Origin: Apoda limacodes
Lineage: Eukaryota; Arthropoda; Insecta; Lepidoptera; Limacodidae
Reading direction: 5' to 3'
Length of the DNA stretch: 64,000 bases
NCBI GenBank assembly: GCA_946406115.1
Contig: OX291549.1
Coordinates: forward strand, 18,251,901 to 18,315,900
Both the position numbers and the translations under genes were made by a program. The notes below the pieces were generated by a model. It had not been told where the DNA came from, made no database searches, and saw only the letters and a list, made by a program, of their open reading frames with translations. Shown piece by piece: positions 32,371-44,825 of the stretch (position 1 is the first letter of the stretch; each line of letters opens with the position of its first letter).

Positions 32371-32823
32371 CGGCCAAGTGCGAGTCGGTCTCGCGCACGA
32401 AGGGTTCCGTACCATTATCTATAAAAACGGCAAAAAAATCACGTTTGTTGTATGGGAGCCCCCTTAAATATTTGTTTTATTTTAATCTAATTATTTATTT
32501 TTAAAGTGACTATATAACTAAATCTGTGAAAATTTTAAGCGTCTACCTACGTACCTGTTGCCGGTATCAATATCAAGTAAAAACGAGCAAAAAAATCACG
32601 TTTGTTGTATGGGAGCCCCGTTAAATATATATTTTATTCTGTTTTTTAGTATTTGTTGTTATAGCGGCAACAGAAATACATCTTCTGTGAAAATTCCAAT
32701 TGTGTATCTATCACGGTTCACGAGATACAGCCTGGTGACAGACGGACGGACGGACGGACGGATTGACGGACAGCGGAGTCTTAGTATGGGTTCCGCTAAT
32801 TACCCTTTGGGTGTGGAACCCTA
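32371..32823 (+). repeat. Family A repeat (copy 4)
   Basis: It is nearly complete: cggccaagtgcgagtcggtctcgc at the head, a 19-base gacggacggacggacggac-type run at about 32741, and the tail ttaccctttgggtgtggaaccct. Two cgtttgttgtatgggagcc blocks about 150 bp apart show an internal duplication typical of this subtype. Confidence 0.9.
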
Positions 32824-33400
32824 AAAAACCACTGTTCTCCTTCTAAAACCACTGTTCTCCTTCATATGTACTGTAATGGCTATATATGAGTCTATGCCTA
32901 TGATGATAATGAAATATTCTAGAAAACTTCGAAGCCTGGCCCACTATAACTTAACGAGTAATAGCAAAAGAATGTAATATTAATATTTAATAATGTTTCG
33001 GCCTAGCGTGATCGTCAAAAGTAATAGGACCCGATAACCGTTGTGTCAAATAAGTAGTAAATCCAGTTCTTTTGGAGGTACGCCAGAGTAATATAGAAAA
33101 CAATAGTACACAAAATAAGCATAAAATAAAAATAATCAAGAAAATGAACATAAATAAATAAATGTACTAACATAAATTACGTCAATTTTTAGTTTTCACA
33201 ATTTCTAAAGTTGTGACATAAACTTATATCTTCTTTCTTATATCTGTATTTATATATATCTTTCTTATATCAACAACACCTAAACAAAGCAAATACGATT
33301 ATTATGATTTTCCTGTCATCCCTAGGCAAAGAAACCCTAATTTTTGCTACTTCCACATTTTAAGTAAAATACATACGAATGCTAAATCCACTAGGTAGTG
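32824..33400. other. Intergenic, nothing recognised
   Basis: The sequence accactgttctccttc is present twice directly after the repeat (about 32830 and 32849). No gene was seen. Confidence 0.4.
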
Positions 33401-34740
33401 TAGTGGACCCAAGCCTTTAATAGAGAGTTGTAGCAATCCGGACCCCACGACACGGTGTTGATTTGCTAAATTAAGTCTTAAGAGAACAGGTAAATTAAAG
33501 AAAATGGGATTCATTAATAATAAATATAAATTAGATCAATCACCTTCGTAATTCATACCAATCGAATACTATCGAGATCGATGAAACATTAAGTGAGTGA
33601 GTGGCCCGGATGTCCTCACCGGTCTTAGATTAATATATTTATATCTACGCCATAAGGCGTAAATCGCAGTGGGATCCTAAAATCATCAACACAAAGAAAA
33701 ATAATTACTCGTTAAATACGACCGATTCGTAAAGTAGCAGATAACCAGGAGGTTAAAATATATGGAGAATATCGATCGATTATTTTCAGTTAATTGTTAT
33801 AAATATCGTAGGGTGCGAGAGGGATAGTAGAGTAGGCTCCGCGCCGCTTACGACGAGCCTTCAATGTGTAAATTAATCGAAGCTGTATAATCGAGTCACA
33901 AAGAAGCGGAGAAACTAGTTCGGCAGGTAAAGAGTTTAGTAGAATCGGGTGACGATTTCGATATGATTGTTCGATTATTACTATAAAGTAACTGGCCACT
34001 AAAATGCGAAGCACGTGGGTACACGTGGAAGTAAAATAAAGAAGAAATTAACTGGCGCCACAATCCCTAGACACGCCACGTGTTCAGGCCGCGTCTATCG
34101 GGGGGGAGGGGAGAACGGTTATAAGCGATAGGCGTCAGTTGCGGCACCCTTTTCCACTGTCGTCGTACCGAGAGGCTGGCCGTGCTCGAGATTCCTGAGG
34201 AAGCGGGAAGGACAGGACGAACAAAGATTTGAAGAAATTTAATACCGACGCCGTGCACGTTTCGCCTACATCAAATATCAGTAAGTGTCTTTTGTGAGAA
34301 CTGAGGCTAGCAATGTCAACTTATTATTGATGGGTTTGTACTATGGGGCTTTGTGAGGGACTTCCTTTATACCATGGCGTAAGGACTGTGTAAGGGACCG
34401 TGTAAGATGCCACCTTGGTTAAAGTGAAGGGTTGGTTGGGGAAAATTGAAAGTGGTTGACTTTTTGGTTGGGATTCTAGTTGTAAATTTGGAGTAGAGAA
34501 GGGAAAAACCCTTGCTTATTAAAAATGCAGAGGTAGTTTGTTGACATTGTTGGCTATGTACTCTTAAAGGAAAAGAGATTGCCGATTTCTGCAGAAAATT
34601 TAGTGGAGAAAAGGGCTCCTGCCGGGATCGGCGTCTCTTAACATGATGTTGTAAATTTTGTGATACTTTGTGGGAAGAAACCCCGTAATTAGGCTCTGAT
34701 CTGATTAGTTAAGAAATCGTTTAAGATTAGGGTTAAGGTC

Positions 34741-35070
34741 AGGCAACCCTTGTGTAAATCCTGTCCTGTGTATATGTATATCTTATTGATGAAAGCCCTA
34801 CGCAAGTCCTAAGCATCGACTTCGCGCTTTGATCGGACTCGAGGTGACGGGGCATGCTTACATGACTTGGCAGGCAACCCTTGTGTAAATCCTGTCCTGT
34901 GTATATGTATATCTTATTGATGAAAGCCCTACGCAAGTCCTGAGCATCGACTTCGCGCTTTGATCGGACTCGAGGTGACGGGGCATGCTTACATGACTTG
35001 GCAGGCAACCCTTGTGTGAATCCTGTCCTGTGTATATGTATCTTCATTGATGAAAATCCTACACGCTTTG
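34741..35070. repeat. 131-bp tandem repeat, about 2.5 units
   Basis: Units starting aggcaacccttgtg occur at 34741, 34872 and 35003, exactly 131 bp apart. Units 1 and 2 are almost identical (cctaagcatc/cctgagcatc). Unit 3 is partial and more diverged. Each carries cgacttcgcgctttgatcgg and ggtgacggggcatgc. Confidence 0.95.
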
Positions 35071-37369
35071 GTAGACGCTCATTAGAATGGTACAGTTATG
35101 TTACATGTAATTGATGGTTATGTTAATGATATCTCTATATCCGCTACTTACTATCTCAATCATTTTAGTCCCGATGTCTTGTTGCGTTGCGGTATGGGTG
35201 ACCCCCAAAGCAAGCAGACCCTTGGTAGATAGAGGTAGGTGAGGACGGGGCAATCACAGTAGGGGTTCTTCAAGCGGGGTCTGGCTTGTTATAAGATTAG
35301 GGAAGATTGGGGCTTGATGTTAGAGACATACTAGGATAACTGCAGGCTTCAGGAATCTAAGGGTGTGAGGGGGCTGATAAAACCTAAATCTGGGTTGGCT
35401 CCAGTTCCACCCTTCACCGGCGTCGAGTGGGGAAGTTGAACTGTTAGATGCCGTTTAGGTAATGGGTGGCTAAAATTTAATGTGGGATTTTTAACCCAAT
35501 CTCCTTAAGGAATCCATAGATAAATAGTACCTCCACTCCACCCATTATTGCGACGGATAGATTTGGAAAGCTAAGTATTATTGTGTTCATATTTAAATAT
35601 TTGTTTCCTGTGTAAAAATAAACGTAAACCTCATATGTTTTTCAGAGCCGCGACATTAATCTAGAGAGTCTAATTTTTAATTAGACTATCTAAGCTTTAT
35701 TTTATTGCTTTATACTGTTTAATTTATGTTTTGACTAAGCCATTTAAGATAAAGATGACAGAACTTCAACATTGACCAAACTTTATTAACAGGCTATGAG
35801 GTGACGTTAGTGGGTCAGGATTTGTTCTATTCTTCGCCATGAATCACCCCGTTGAAGACGTATTAGTATAATCATACACAATTCTCTACTAACTGATGAG
35901 GCTCTGAATTGTTGTATGGAAAGCCGAAACGTTAAGTTCTAAACACTCAGAAAGGGCTAACCCTTACTTGATCTGGCTAATGCGCCGGGTCCTGAGTGTG
36001 GATATGTCTTCCTTACAATCCACCTTAAACATATTTATTGTGTGTCAAACTAGGTGTTCTGTCGCCTTAATTACTCTGATGAACAATTCACCACTTAACC
36101 ATGTGCGTAATCGCACACCTATTTTATTATTTCTTGTGAACTTAGCTTGCACGGCATATGTTTCGGGCGAGTATAGCTTCTCCGGACTAGCGGCTATTTA
36201 AACTTAAGGAGCCTCGGGTTCGAACCGACCGATCGTAGGTTATATTCAAATAATAACGAGATGGTCCCTTTAGTTCCGTAGTTAGTCATAGTAGTAAGGA
36301 TAAATACATGGTCGTCTGGTTGTTTGCCACCTCCGCAGCGTTATAAATGTAGGAGTTGGCGGGGAGCACTGCTTACCTATCCTAAAGAACAGTTTAAGGC
36401 ACGGTGTACGAAGGATAAAGGTTATCTATTAACTCAATTACTAAATGACAGGAGGGCGAAGCCACAAGGTAAGCTAGTTTGATTAAACCTATCTACGAGT
36501 CTGTCAGGAGTTGGTCGTTATATACCTTCCTTGTTAAAGGTTCCAAGACGTCAGTCAGATAATAAGTACGATACAATTGACAACCGCTTAAGGCCAGACG
36601 GTACCCTAGGCCCTTAAGGCTATTCAAATTCAAGTTATACATAATTAATTTTCAATATTCATTTTAGCGATCAAGTAGGAACAACCTAGTGTATGAGTTA
36701 GGCGAGCGTTAGGTTTTGTCTCAATTTTATAGTTTTGTTTTCATAAACTTTATATTCTAGTGTAGATAATCGCCATAGCTTGTAACCATAAACTCAATTT
36801 TAGATCTAAGAACGAAATTCGTACTGACCGGGTCGCGAGATACTAAACCAAAACCGAACCAACGTAAATTAGTCGAAGGAAGGTCGAGTAACACGATTAG
36901 ACTCTGTACCTGCGCAGAAGACTAAAATGTGAACTCTGCGCACCCACGTGACCACGAGACGCCAGCTGGGCACTTCGACGCACAGGCAAATGTATGGAAA
37001 GTCTGACCGGTTAGTCTTTAATTGGCCGAAGGGATAATTCGGTGGCGGGCCCAATAATTCTGAATAGAACAACTTACGAACCCTTAAGGAATGGTTGTAT
37101 ATGTGAATTTTCCTGGATGATTCCCAGTTAGGGTTACCCGTAAACGACCTGGAAACTAGGATTGGTAGATTTAGATAGACTTCCATACTAAATCGTCCGC
37201 CCTTAGCGCCCTCTATAAGACCTCCTCAATATCTCCATTATTAGACAGTTAGCTAAGATATCGATCGACCGAGTAATTCCACGATTATTACACAGATGGC
37301 GTGAGTTTCAGTGGTAAAATAATAATCATGAATGTATGTGGATTTCTGGATACCTACGGTTAGGACTAT

Positions 37370-38290
37370 GTTATAACTTTATTTAAAGGGTAGGCTGTAG
37401 ATGTATTTCAGGGTTACATTTACTTCTAATTTGTTAGTTTGTCTTTACGGCGATTCTACATATATTATTATAAGATTAGATTAGAAGAGAAGCTAGTAAG
37501 GATAGTGGTAGTCTTTTTATATACTTAGATTGCCTTTGGGGTGGCTTCTCGAATACCATTACGACTTTATAATTTCACTTAGGGGTTGTTAACGGGTTGT
37601 CAACAGGCTCTTTATGCAATTACTAAACTTATCGGTCAGTCTGTGGTGCATTCTTAAGTGTTATTGAGAGGGTTGTGTAATTTACGTAAGGGCCAGGCCG
37701 CGAGTATATTCGTTTTTATCTATATATATATTCAATCTGTTAGTTCATCCGTATGGTGACCTTTCATATTACATTACAGTTTTATAACTTCGCTTAAGAG
37801 ATCGATAGCTAGTCTACTAATAATTTATCTATGTACTTAATAGGTCCGCTTGTCTCCCTAATGCCTTATATATGTTGTTATTAGTTCCGACCTTCACTTA
37901 AGCGCAAGCTAGAGAACTGGTGACAGGTTAGTTGTGTAGGTTATAGGTTAATTAAGGGATCAATAGCGTACCTGCTAATAATTTATTTAGTTATTAAATA
38001 GGTCTGTCTGTCTCTTAAATGATTTTGTTATATTATAAGTGTATAATTTTAGTTAAGGGGAAGCCAGTGAGCTTATTAGTGGTTAGTACTTTCATATGTC
38101 TAAGGGTTCTTCCTTTTAAGGTGATTTTCCTACATTACTATGAGGTTACAAGTTTACTTAAGGGCAAGATAACTAGTGTATCGATGGACTACTTACCGTT
38201 TAAGAGTTCTCCTTTAAGGCGATTTCATACATTACTATAGGATTACGACTTCACTTAAGGGGTATGCGGTCATAGTCGTTATAACTTCAA
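37370..38290. repeat. Decayed approximately 100-bp tandem array
   Basis: The motif (t)ata-acttcacttaagggg with variations recurs at about 37373, 37475, 37569, 37675, 37784, 37886, 38043, 38147 and 38244. It is usually preceded by a tacattactata-like block. Spacing is 94-109 bp except one gap of 157. Units are strongly diverged, so the array is old. Confidence 0.6.
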
Positions 38291-39170
38291 GGCTTATCGT
38301 GTTCGAGGGGTAACCGTGTTATTACGAGACATGTTCGGAGTTGTAAGGAGGTAGCTAGGCTGGTGAATAGGGTGACTTAGGCTAGGGTACTTCGACTACG
38401 TTAGGATAATAAATCGCATATATTTTAATCTGAAACTCGCATTTAGTAATTTAAATTCTGGTCTAATGCTAATCAGGACTTAGTGGTTCTGCGGTTAAGG
38501 ATTAGTTATAGGCCATTGCTTTTAATGTAGGTATAATGTAAAATTAGGGTTTTGATTTTGTTCTTTCACACCTGGGACTGATTGAATCCATACCTCTTAG
38601 GATCTGGGGTTATTATCGGTCACAACGAGGGGTCCAAATAGACGATTACGCCATTAGACGATCACAGCCAAATAATAATATTAATTCTCTGCATAGCTTT
38701 CTTTAATAATAACATTAATAACGGTTACAAAATATCATTAATGTTTAATAATAATAAAGGCAACAATAATATGTTAGGATTACACATGCCTTCACGTATT
38801 CAAATTGGCGAGTATGTCGGTATACTCCACGTGAGTTCAAATTTATAATTTTATTATTTTTATATAAGGGGGGGGGTTTCTACAGTAGCTAAGTGTTCAG
38901 GACTTGCGACCTGAAGGTAGGTTTATGGGCGCACCCCATTACCCCTTACGATGTACATCAGCGCTCACCTACACTAGCTAACCAGTCAAAATAGTAAACC
39001 CTACTAACGCCGCTATGGACACATGGATTACACATAGTAATTACTATATCTCTTGGCAGATATAGATCTTTAGTGGGCTATATAATTATTATGGCTGATA
39101 TAAATTTATTTTCCACTTCTACTTTTATTCAAGATTTTTCTGTAGCTGAAAACAAGATTCTATTAACATT

Positions 39171-39768
39171 CTACTTCTAACTACTTGAGATCCCTTTCCG
39201 CCATAAGTTTCAAACCAACAAAAAAGCAAGCTCGTCATTTGATGTTTTAACATTAATTTAGATATTTTTAAATGATATAACACCATAAAAGTATGAATAA
39301 GTTCAATATTCCTTATTAAGAGAGCGTATCACGACTGAGAATCATGAGTAATATTTAGTATAATCGCACCGCACACGATTTAAATATTAATATATATAAA
39401 GCTAATCGCTATATAATTTTTAAACGATTTCACTGAAAACAATTGGCTTCAGCACTTACTTGTATAAACTCCCCGATAAGGATAGTCTCATAGACTCATA
39501 GCGCCCCTTTCTCCTCTCGTAGCTCCGAGACCCTTCTTCCTTCTTAAAGCTTTCTGGAAAGAACTTAAAATTAGAATCTATCACAGTTTCCCTTGACGTT
39601 GTAGCTCAGCCTCCTAATTGTAGTCTCTTCTTTAAAAAACTTTAAATACCAACTAGTAATGGCAGCTTCACTGCAGGTTAAATCCTCGTGTTAGCAGCTC
39701 CTCGTGGTTAAGTAGCGATCTCCTCTTCCTCGGGCAGCGTTTCGGCAGTCAAGTAGGGGTAACAAAAC
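39171..39768. other. Intergenic, nothing recognised
   Basis: It lacks genes or recognisable repeats. 39490-39750 is richer in CT runs (cccctttctcctctcg, ctcctcttcctcgggc). Confidence 0.4.
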
Positions 39769-40323
39769 AAATAACTATTGTGTTGATGTTTAAGATTCGT
39801 AAGTTTTCTTTACCTATGTTTGTAACATTCTCTTAATGATTTTATTCTAAGGTTTAATATTTTACATTTGAGTTGTCCGGCCTTAAATAATTTAAACAAA
39901 GAAAAAAATGAATATCTTTTAAGTATAATACTAGTTTTGTTGATAATTTAATGTAGTTTGTTAAATACAACAAGAATAAATAAGTTTTAAGTATATTTTT
40001 TGTATTAAGAATTTTAAAATTGGCATAGTGCAAATTCGGAACGCAACTTAAAAAAAAAACATTTATATGGTATTACGTAGTAGGTACATAATTTTTTTTT
40101 AGTATAAATATATTTCTTTTACTAGATACACTTAAAGTTCAATCTTTGAATCCTTCGCTTGCTCGGTATTCAATATAGGCACTCACGCCAAAAAACCACT
40201 TTCCAGCGTTGCATAAAAAATAACTATTGTGTTGATGTTTAAGATTCGTAAGTTTACTTTACCTATGTTTGTAACATTCTCTTAATGATTTTATTCTAAG
40301 GTTTAATATTTTACATTTGAGTT
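39769..40323. repeat. 555-bp segment bounded by 106-bp direct repeats
   Basis: 39769-39874 and 40218-40323 (aaataactattgtgttgatg...ttttacatttgagtt) are identical except for one base. The 343 bp between them is AT-rich and non-coding. The layout resembles a miniature terminal-direct-repeat element, but the repeats lack plain TG...CA ends and no target duplication was found. Confidence 0.85.
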
Positions 40324-40492
40324 ACTTGTACTAATATTTTGTTAGCTTTACACTTCAATTTTAATCATAACTTCTCAGCTAATGCATAAAATAACTGACA
40401 TGGCATTTTGCTATAGGTAGTACGTTTATTGAGAATTGTTTACTAATGCAAATCTGCACGGTAAAACCTTAATAAAAACATAGCATTACAAA

Positions 40493-40804
40493 ATGTTAAG
40501 GCATAAATATTGTATCGTCGAAAAAAAGGAATATAGAAAACTGAAAGACAAGTCTGTACTTCATGAAGTCTCCTGTATGACTTTTGAAGGTCACCCTAAC
40601 ATAGGCACTTCAAACGATGTCCCACTTTACAGTGCGATCGCGTATTTCAATAATAGTCTACGTAGTTCACAAGTTGCTTTCGGCTTGCTTCAGCGAAAAC
40701 AGTATATTTCAGTCTGTCTGGAATTTAAAGCTTTTCTCAGTGTGGAGTTTTTGTCTAAAAAAAAACCAGACAGCTTTTTGCGTTTTATAAAATTAAATTA
40801 CTAA
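40493..40804 (+). other. Uncharacterised 103-codon ORF
   Basis: It runs from ATG 40493 to a stop at 40802-40804. The N-terminal part is lysine-rich (KKEYRKLKDK) and no domain or signal peptide is recognised. No promoter or splice signals stand out. It is longer than most chance ORFs here, but the evidence for a gene is weak. Confidence 0.15.
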
Positions 40805-41257
40805 TGTCAATTTTCTTTGCAGACTAAAATAAGATTCGAACTCACGGCATCATCTTAACGGCTGGTAGAAATATTTAGTGAAATTTTTTAGCATAAATTC
40901 AAATTCAATATAATTTATTTAGTTAAGGCTACAATAATTGAGCACTTTTGAATGTCAATACGCCATCGGTTCGTAAGTCTAAAGGGCGGGATACCTTGTA
41001 CTGAGAAGAACCGGCAAGAAACTCAGCAAGGGCATTTCTTTTCTTCCTTTCTTTTACAGCGTCCACTTAAAAAGTTGAAAAATGCCCTCCCTATCATAGA
41101 AGGACACTTTCCATTACAAACATACAAAACATGAAATGCAGAAGCACAACATAAAAAAGTATCTCATTATAAAATATGTAAAAAAAAGAGAGTTTATGTA
41201 TTCATCACTAATAATCAATGTCTTACAGTATTGATAAACAAAACAAAAAAGTAAGAC
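40805..41257. other. Intergenic, nothing recognised
   Basis: Mixed AT-rich sequence. A GC-richer stretch at 40965-41060 (aagggcgggataccttgtactgag) has no identified content. Confidence 0.4.
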
Positions 41258-41462
41258 TTAATACAAGGATACAAAGAAGTTTGCAAGAGCAGACCAGCGT
41301 CCACAGGCGGCACCCGTTCACGAGTATAACACATGAATCAGCCATCGCTTCGCTCAACCATATTTTAGGGAACGTAACGACCCGACACACACGCCACCAC
41401 CGCAGAGACAATTTGAGAGAGCATGACACACTCAAGCAACTCCAATAAAACTTCGATTGTAC
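41258..41462 (-). repeat. Interspersed repeat R1 (copy 2)
   Basis: It is the reverse complement of 9289-9487, ending at ttcgattgtac on the + strand. Highly similar throughout, including the open frame, so both copies are fairly young. Confidence 0.75.
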
Positions 41463-41595
41463 TAGTAAAATACTAGTTAACTTTTAAGGGATACTGGGGT
41501 AGAGGTCGAATATGAAACATGATCAAATATTTTTCCTTCGAAAATCAATATTCATAAATTTTAAAGGTCTGTTTGAATAGCAAAATAACAAAAGC

Positions 41596-42041
41596 CGGCC
41601 AAGAGCGAGTCGAACTCGTGCATGAAGGGTTTTGTACCATTATCTATAAAAACGGCAAAAAAATCACCTTTGTTGTATGGGAGCCCTCCTTAAATCTTTG
41701 TTTTATTTTAATTTTATTATTTATTTTAAAAGTGAATATATAACTAAATATTCTATGAATACTCGTATATCAAGTGTCTACCTGTTGCCGTTATTAATAT
41801 CGAGCAAAAAAGAGCAAAAAAATCACGTTTGTTGTATGGGAGCCCCCTTAACTATAGATTTTATTCTGTTTTTTAGTACTTCTTGTTATAGTGGCAACAG
41901 AAATACATCTTCTGTAAAATTTCAACTGTCTAACAATCACGGTTCAAGAGACTGTGACTGCCTGGTGACAGACGGACGGACGGACGGACATCTGAGTCTT
42001 AGTAATAGGGTCTGGTTTTTTACCTTTGGGTACGCAACCCT
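41596..42041 (+). repeat. Family A repeat (copy 5)
   Basis: cggccaagagcgagtcgaactcg at the head, two ttgttgtatgggagcc blocks, a gacggacggacggacgg run at 41971-41988, and the tail acctttgggtacgcaaccct. It is the same short-core subtype as copies 2 and 4. Confidence 0.9.
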
Positions 42042-43917
42042 AAAAACAGAACCGTTATACATAGTTTCGTCATGTCCGTTTGTATATTTGTTCGTATGAC
42101 ACAGCCGCGGGATTGTGTTTTCGATAGCCGAAACCGTTGGTTTTACCATAGGTTATTTCGAGGCGGGAAAAGAAGTTGTGGCGTGAACGTCGGGCTAATT
42201 TCTGCAAATATTTTAATTGAAAATGTCAACCAAAACAATATAAAAATTGTAGTCGCGAACAAGGGTGTGTAAAGGCCAACAATTTGCAATTAAAGATAAA
42301 TATATAAAGAAAGAAAAGGCAACGCAAGATGAAGTCTTTTAACTTTTATTTTAACCACACCTTTAATTTTATAAAACCACACCTTTTGTGTAGTAATAAC
42401 ATTTTCGGAGTTTTTGTAACTTAACAAATTCGCTGCGGCATTTCTATTATATTTCTACACACACGACCAAGTTTGATGCTGCGCTTAAAATTGCACTTCC
42501 CCTCGCCGAAGCGGAGCAGTTTTTTCTGTTGAAATCTATTAGTTGAAGAACGAAAACTACATTTTTGTGTTTGTATTTTAAAATAAAATTTAGGTTATTA
42601 TATAAAAAATACATAGCAACATAACGTGAAAATAAATCGTTTACATGAGAATCGTTTGGATACGTTGATGTAGGTATCTCAAGCAGCTTAGTGTTGTGTG
42701 AGCACCGGTAGTGGTTAGTATGCGCTCGCGATGTATGTTCATAGATAATATTCAAAATCTAATATTCTAAAAAGAAAGAAAAAAGCCCATCACTTGCTAC
42801 AAGAACAGCTCACACAAGTAAGAGTGAAAAGTAGTGCCGGATGGAAAAATATTTCTCATGATATGGGGATGTAATATTTTCTCTTATATTTCAAAAACTA
42901 CTTAGTTAATCAAATCCAAGGCGAATCAAGAGGTATAAACTACATCATACTACGTATCAATGATATATATATTTACATCAATTGCTATGACGCACAGTGG
43001 TGGGTGTTAGCATACGAAGTAGAGAGATTATTCCGCACCATCTGCAAGTATGCCATTTGCCCCGCAGTGACCGTGTTAACCTACGTTTGTAATGCTACGG
43101 AAAAAAATCTTTTGCAATTGCTTAAAATATGCGTCAACGGTTTGGGTTTTATTACAGGAGAAAAAGTTGAAAATTGTTGTAGTTATTTCAAAGCAAGCAT
43201 ATAAAATTTCTTAATGTTTATTTTACATGAAAGCTAACGTGTGTTTATCTATGTTAATTACCGAAACCATATAGTTATAATATAATCAAATTAATTCAAA
43301 ATTTGTAAACTTTCATTTATGGTTCGTAATATAAATTGGTATAAAGTAATTTTGGCAGTTGTCTTTTGCATAATAATGTTAATATCCTTACAGGTTGACT
43401 TAACCACACAAAGTGTATGATATACCATCAGCTGCTGCTACTCTTTTGTATCAAAATGTTAATTCATCTCGCGTACGTATACGTTCGAATAAAGCTTGCA
43501 AAAATAAATTAGATTATATTATATAGCCCATATTTATCATGTTGTTTTATAAGTGGAAAAAAAAATTTTAGGCGGTCATTTAGTAGACATGACTTTGTTA
43601 GGTACTATATCCATTATTTATCAACAGTAATTAAGATCTTAGCCGGCCGCGCGCCCTATACGTACTTTGTCTTAGGAAACGTTACCTAGTTTGTTTTGCT
43701 ACCTTTTGTCGATGGTGTACCATTGTCGATATGAATAATAGGTCTTCACTAGCTTTGATGTTGCCCTTTCATATAAGAGTACATACTGGCCATTTGAAAT
43801 GTAATTTTACTGGGATTAGCTAAAAATTCTAATTTCAAAAAAAATTTGTCATTTGTTTATTGATTAGTGTTTTGTTTTCATCACCTTTTGAATCTGTGTA
43901 CTGTTACAACTGAACAC
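42042..43917. other. Intergenic, nothing recognised
   Basis: 42420-42540 contains a GC-richer block (cttcccctcgccgaagcggagcag) of unknown nature. Short ORFs at 43004-43204 and elsewhere have no recognisable motif. Confidence 0.4.
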
Positions 43918-44145
43918 AATGAAGACGCTCGCTTAACGACAATGCGTTGCACATTGCATAACAGATAGTCGCTGAGCAACAAGACCAAGGGTTGGAAGTT
44001 CTCCAACATCCACCTTACTTAACAGACCTTGCAACCACGGACTTCTACTTTTTCCAGAATTTGGAACTCCTTTGCAGGAAAAAATCAATACCCAAGAGGC
44101 AGATATATACTGACTTCGATTAATAGAAATTAACAACAATTTCAT
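43918..44145 (+). pseudogene. mariner-like transposase C-terminal fragment
   Basis: The + strand reads DARLTTMRC (from the HDNARPH catalytic region; the residue aligned with the second Asp is uncertain). After a frameshift it reads EVLQHPPYLTDLATTDFYFFQNLE, which carries the third catalytic Asp of DD34D mariner transposases in the (S)PDLAPxDYxLF context. Both ends are lost. Unlike the 1622-2320 remnant (Tc1 type), this is mariner type. Confidence 0.8.
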
Positions 44146-44429
44146 TGGTAATAAAATGATTACCTAATATATAGGAGGTATCTACTTGCATCGCTGTACA
44201 GTTTGAAGTCCTATAAAACTCAGAATGTTAGGCTGTGTTATTGATTAATTCGTCATGTAATTCGTTAAAAATGTTATGATAGCTTGAGAACATGTTCGAT
44301 GAAGATTGAATAAAACAAGCTAACAATAGTCATTTTAAAAAATATCAGAATTATTATTCTACTGATACTTATCCGGCAGATATATCCAGAAAAAAGGTAG
44401 TGCCGCGGAATCATTATTGTATTTATTCA

Positions 44430-44480
44430 CTAGCTTCTGCCCGCGGCTCCGCAAGCGCCCTGTCGTCGGTCCACCGGGCT
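44430..44480 (+). repeat. Family B repeat fragment
   Basis: actagcttctgcccgcggctccgcaagcgcc is the family B head, followed by unrelated GC-rich sequence to about 44560. Confidence 0.55.
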
Positions 44481-44825
44481 GGAGGGAGTCCCCAGCTTTG
44501 CCCTCCCATACGCGGTTTCCACTCTAGGACACGTCTGCTCCATCGGCATATAATACGTTCGTTCACGTGAAATTCGTTTATAGTTATTTTAGGGGTATTT
44601 TTTTTATTTCCCGAGAAAAAAATTATATGTCCTGCCTCGCTTCGTTGCGGCGTGAAGAAAGGTCAAACAAACTCACTTTCGCATTAATAAAAAACTTCCT
44701 TAATTATATTCAAGAAGTTGTCGTATATAATCCCACGTCGAAAATCGAATTTAGATCTGGCGGAGTTGCGGGCAAAAGCAATTGTACGTACTACGTTCGG
44801 AGGATCCTACAGATTTATAAATTGT

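Larger units (their letters stand above)
33401..39170. other. Unexplained 5.8-kb block of distinct composition, ORF-poor
   Basis: It is less AT-rich than its flanks, with many short words such as cttaaggg and gatcgatcg and very few ORFs (longest about 105 codons at 36869-37186, - strand, unrecognised). It includes a 131-bp tandem repeat (34741-35070) and a decayed approximately 100-bp array (37370-38290). A nine-G tract (taaggggggggg) is at about 38870, and aactggcgccac at about 34049 superficially resembles a primer-binding site. No matching terminal repeats were found. A large non-autonomous element or a long non-coding RNA locus are options; neither is shown. Confidence 0.4.

Noticed and set aside
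36205..36235. tRNA-like B-box (gggttcgaaccga) in the 33-39 kb block
   Set aside because: A four-base T-stem can be drawn, but no A-box, anticodon arm or acceptor stem is present at the correct distance.
34040..38880. LTR retrotransposon bounded by ggcgcc (primer site) and a G tract (polypurine tract)
   Set aside because: I could not find matching long terminal repeats, gag or pol, so the signals alone are not enough.
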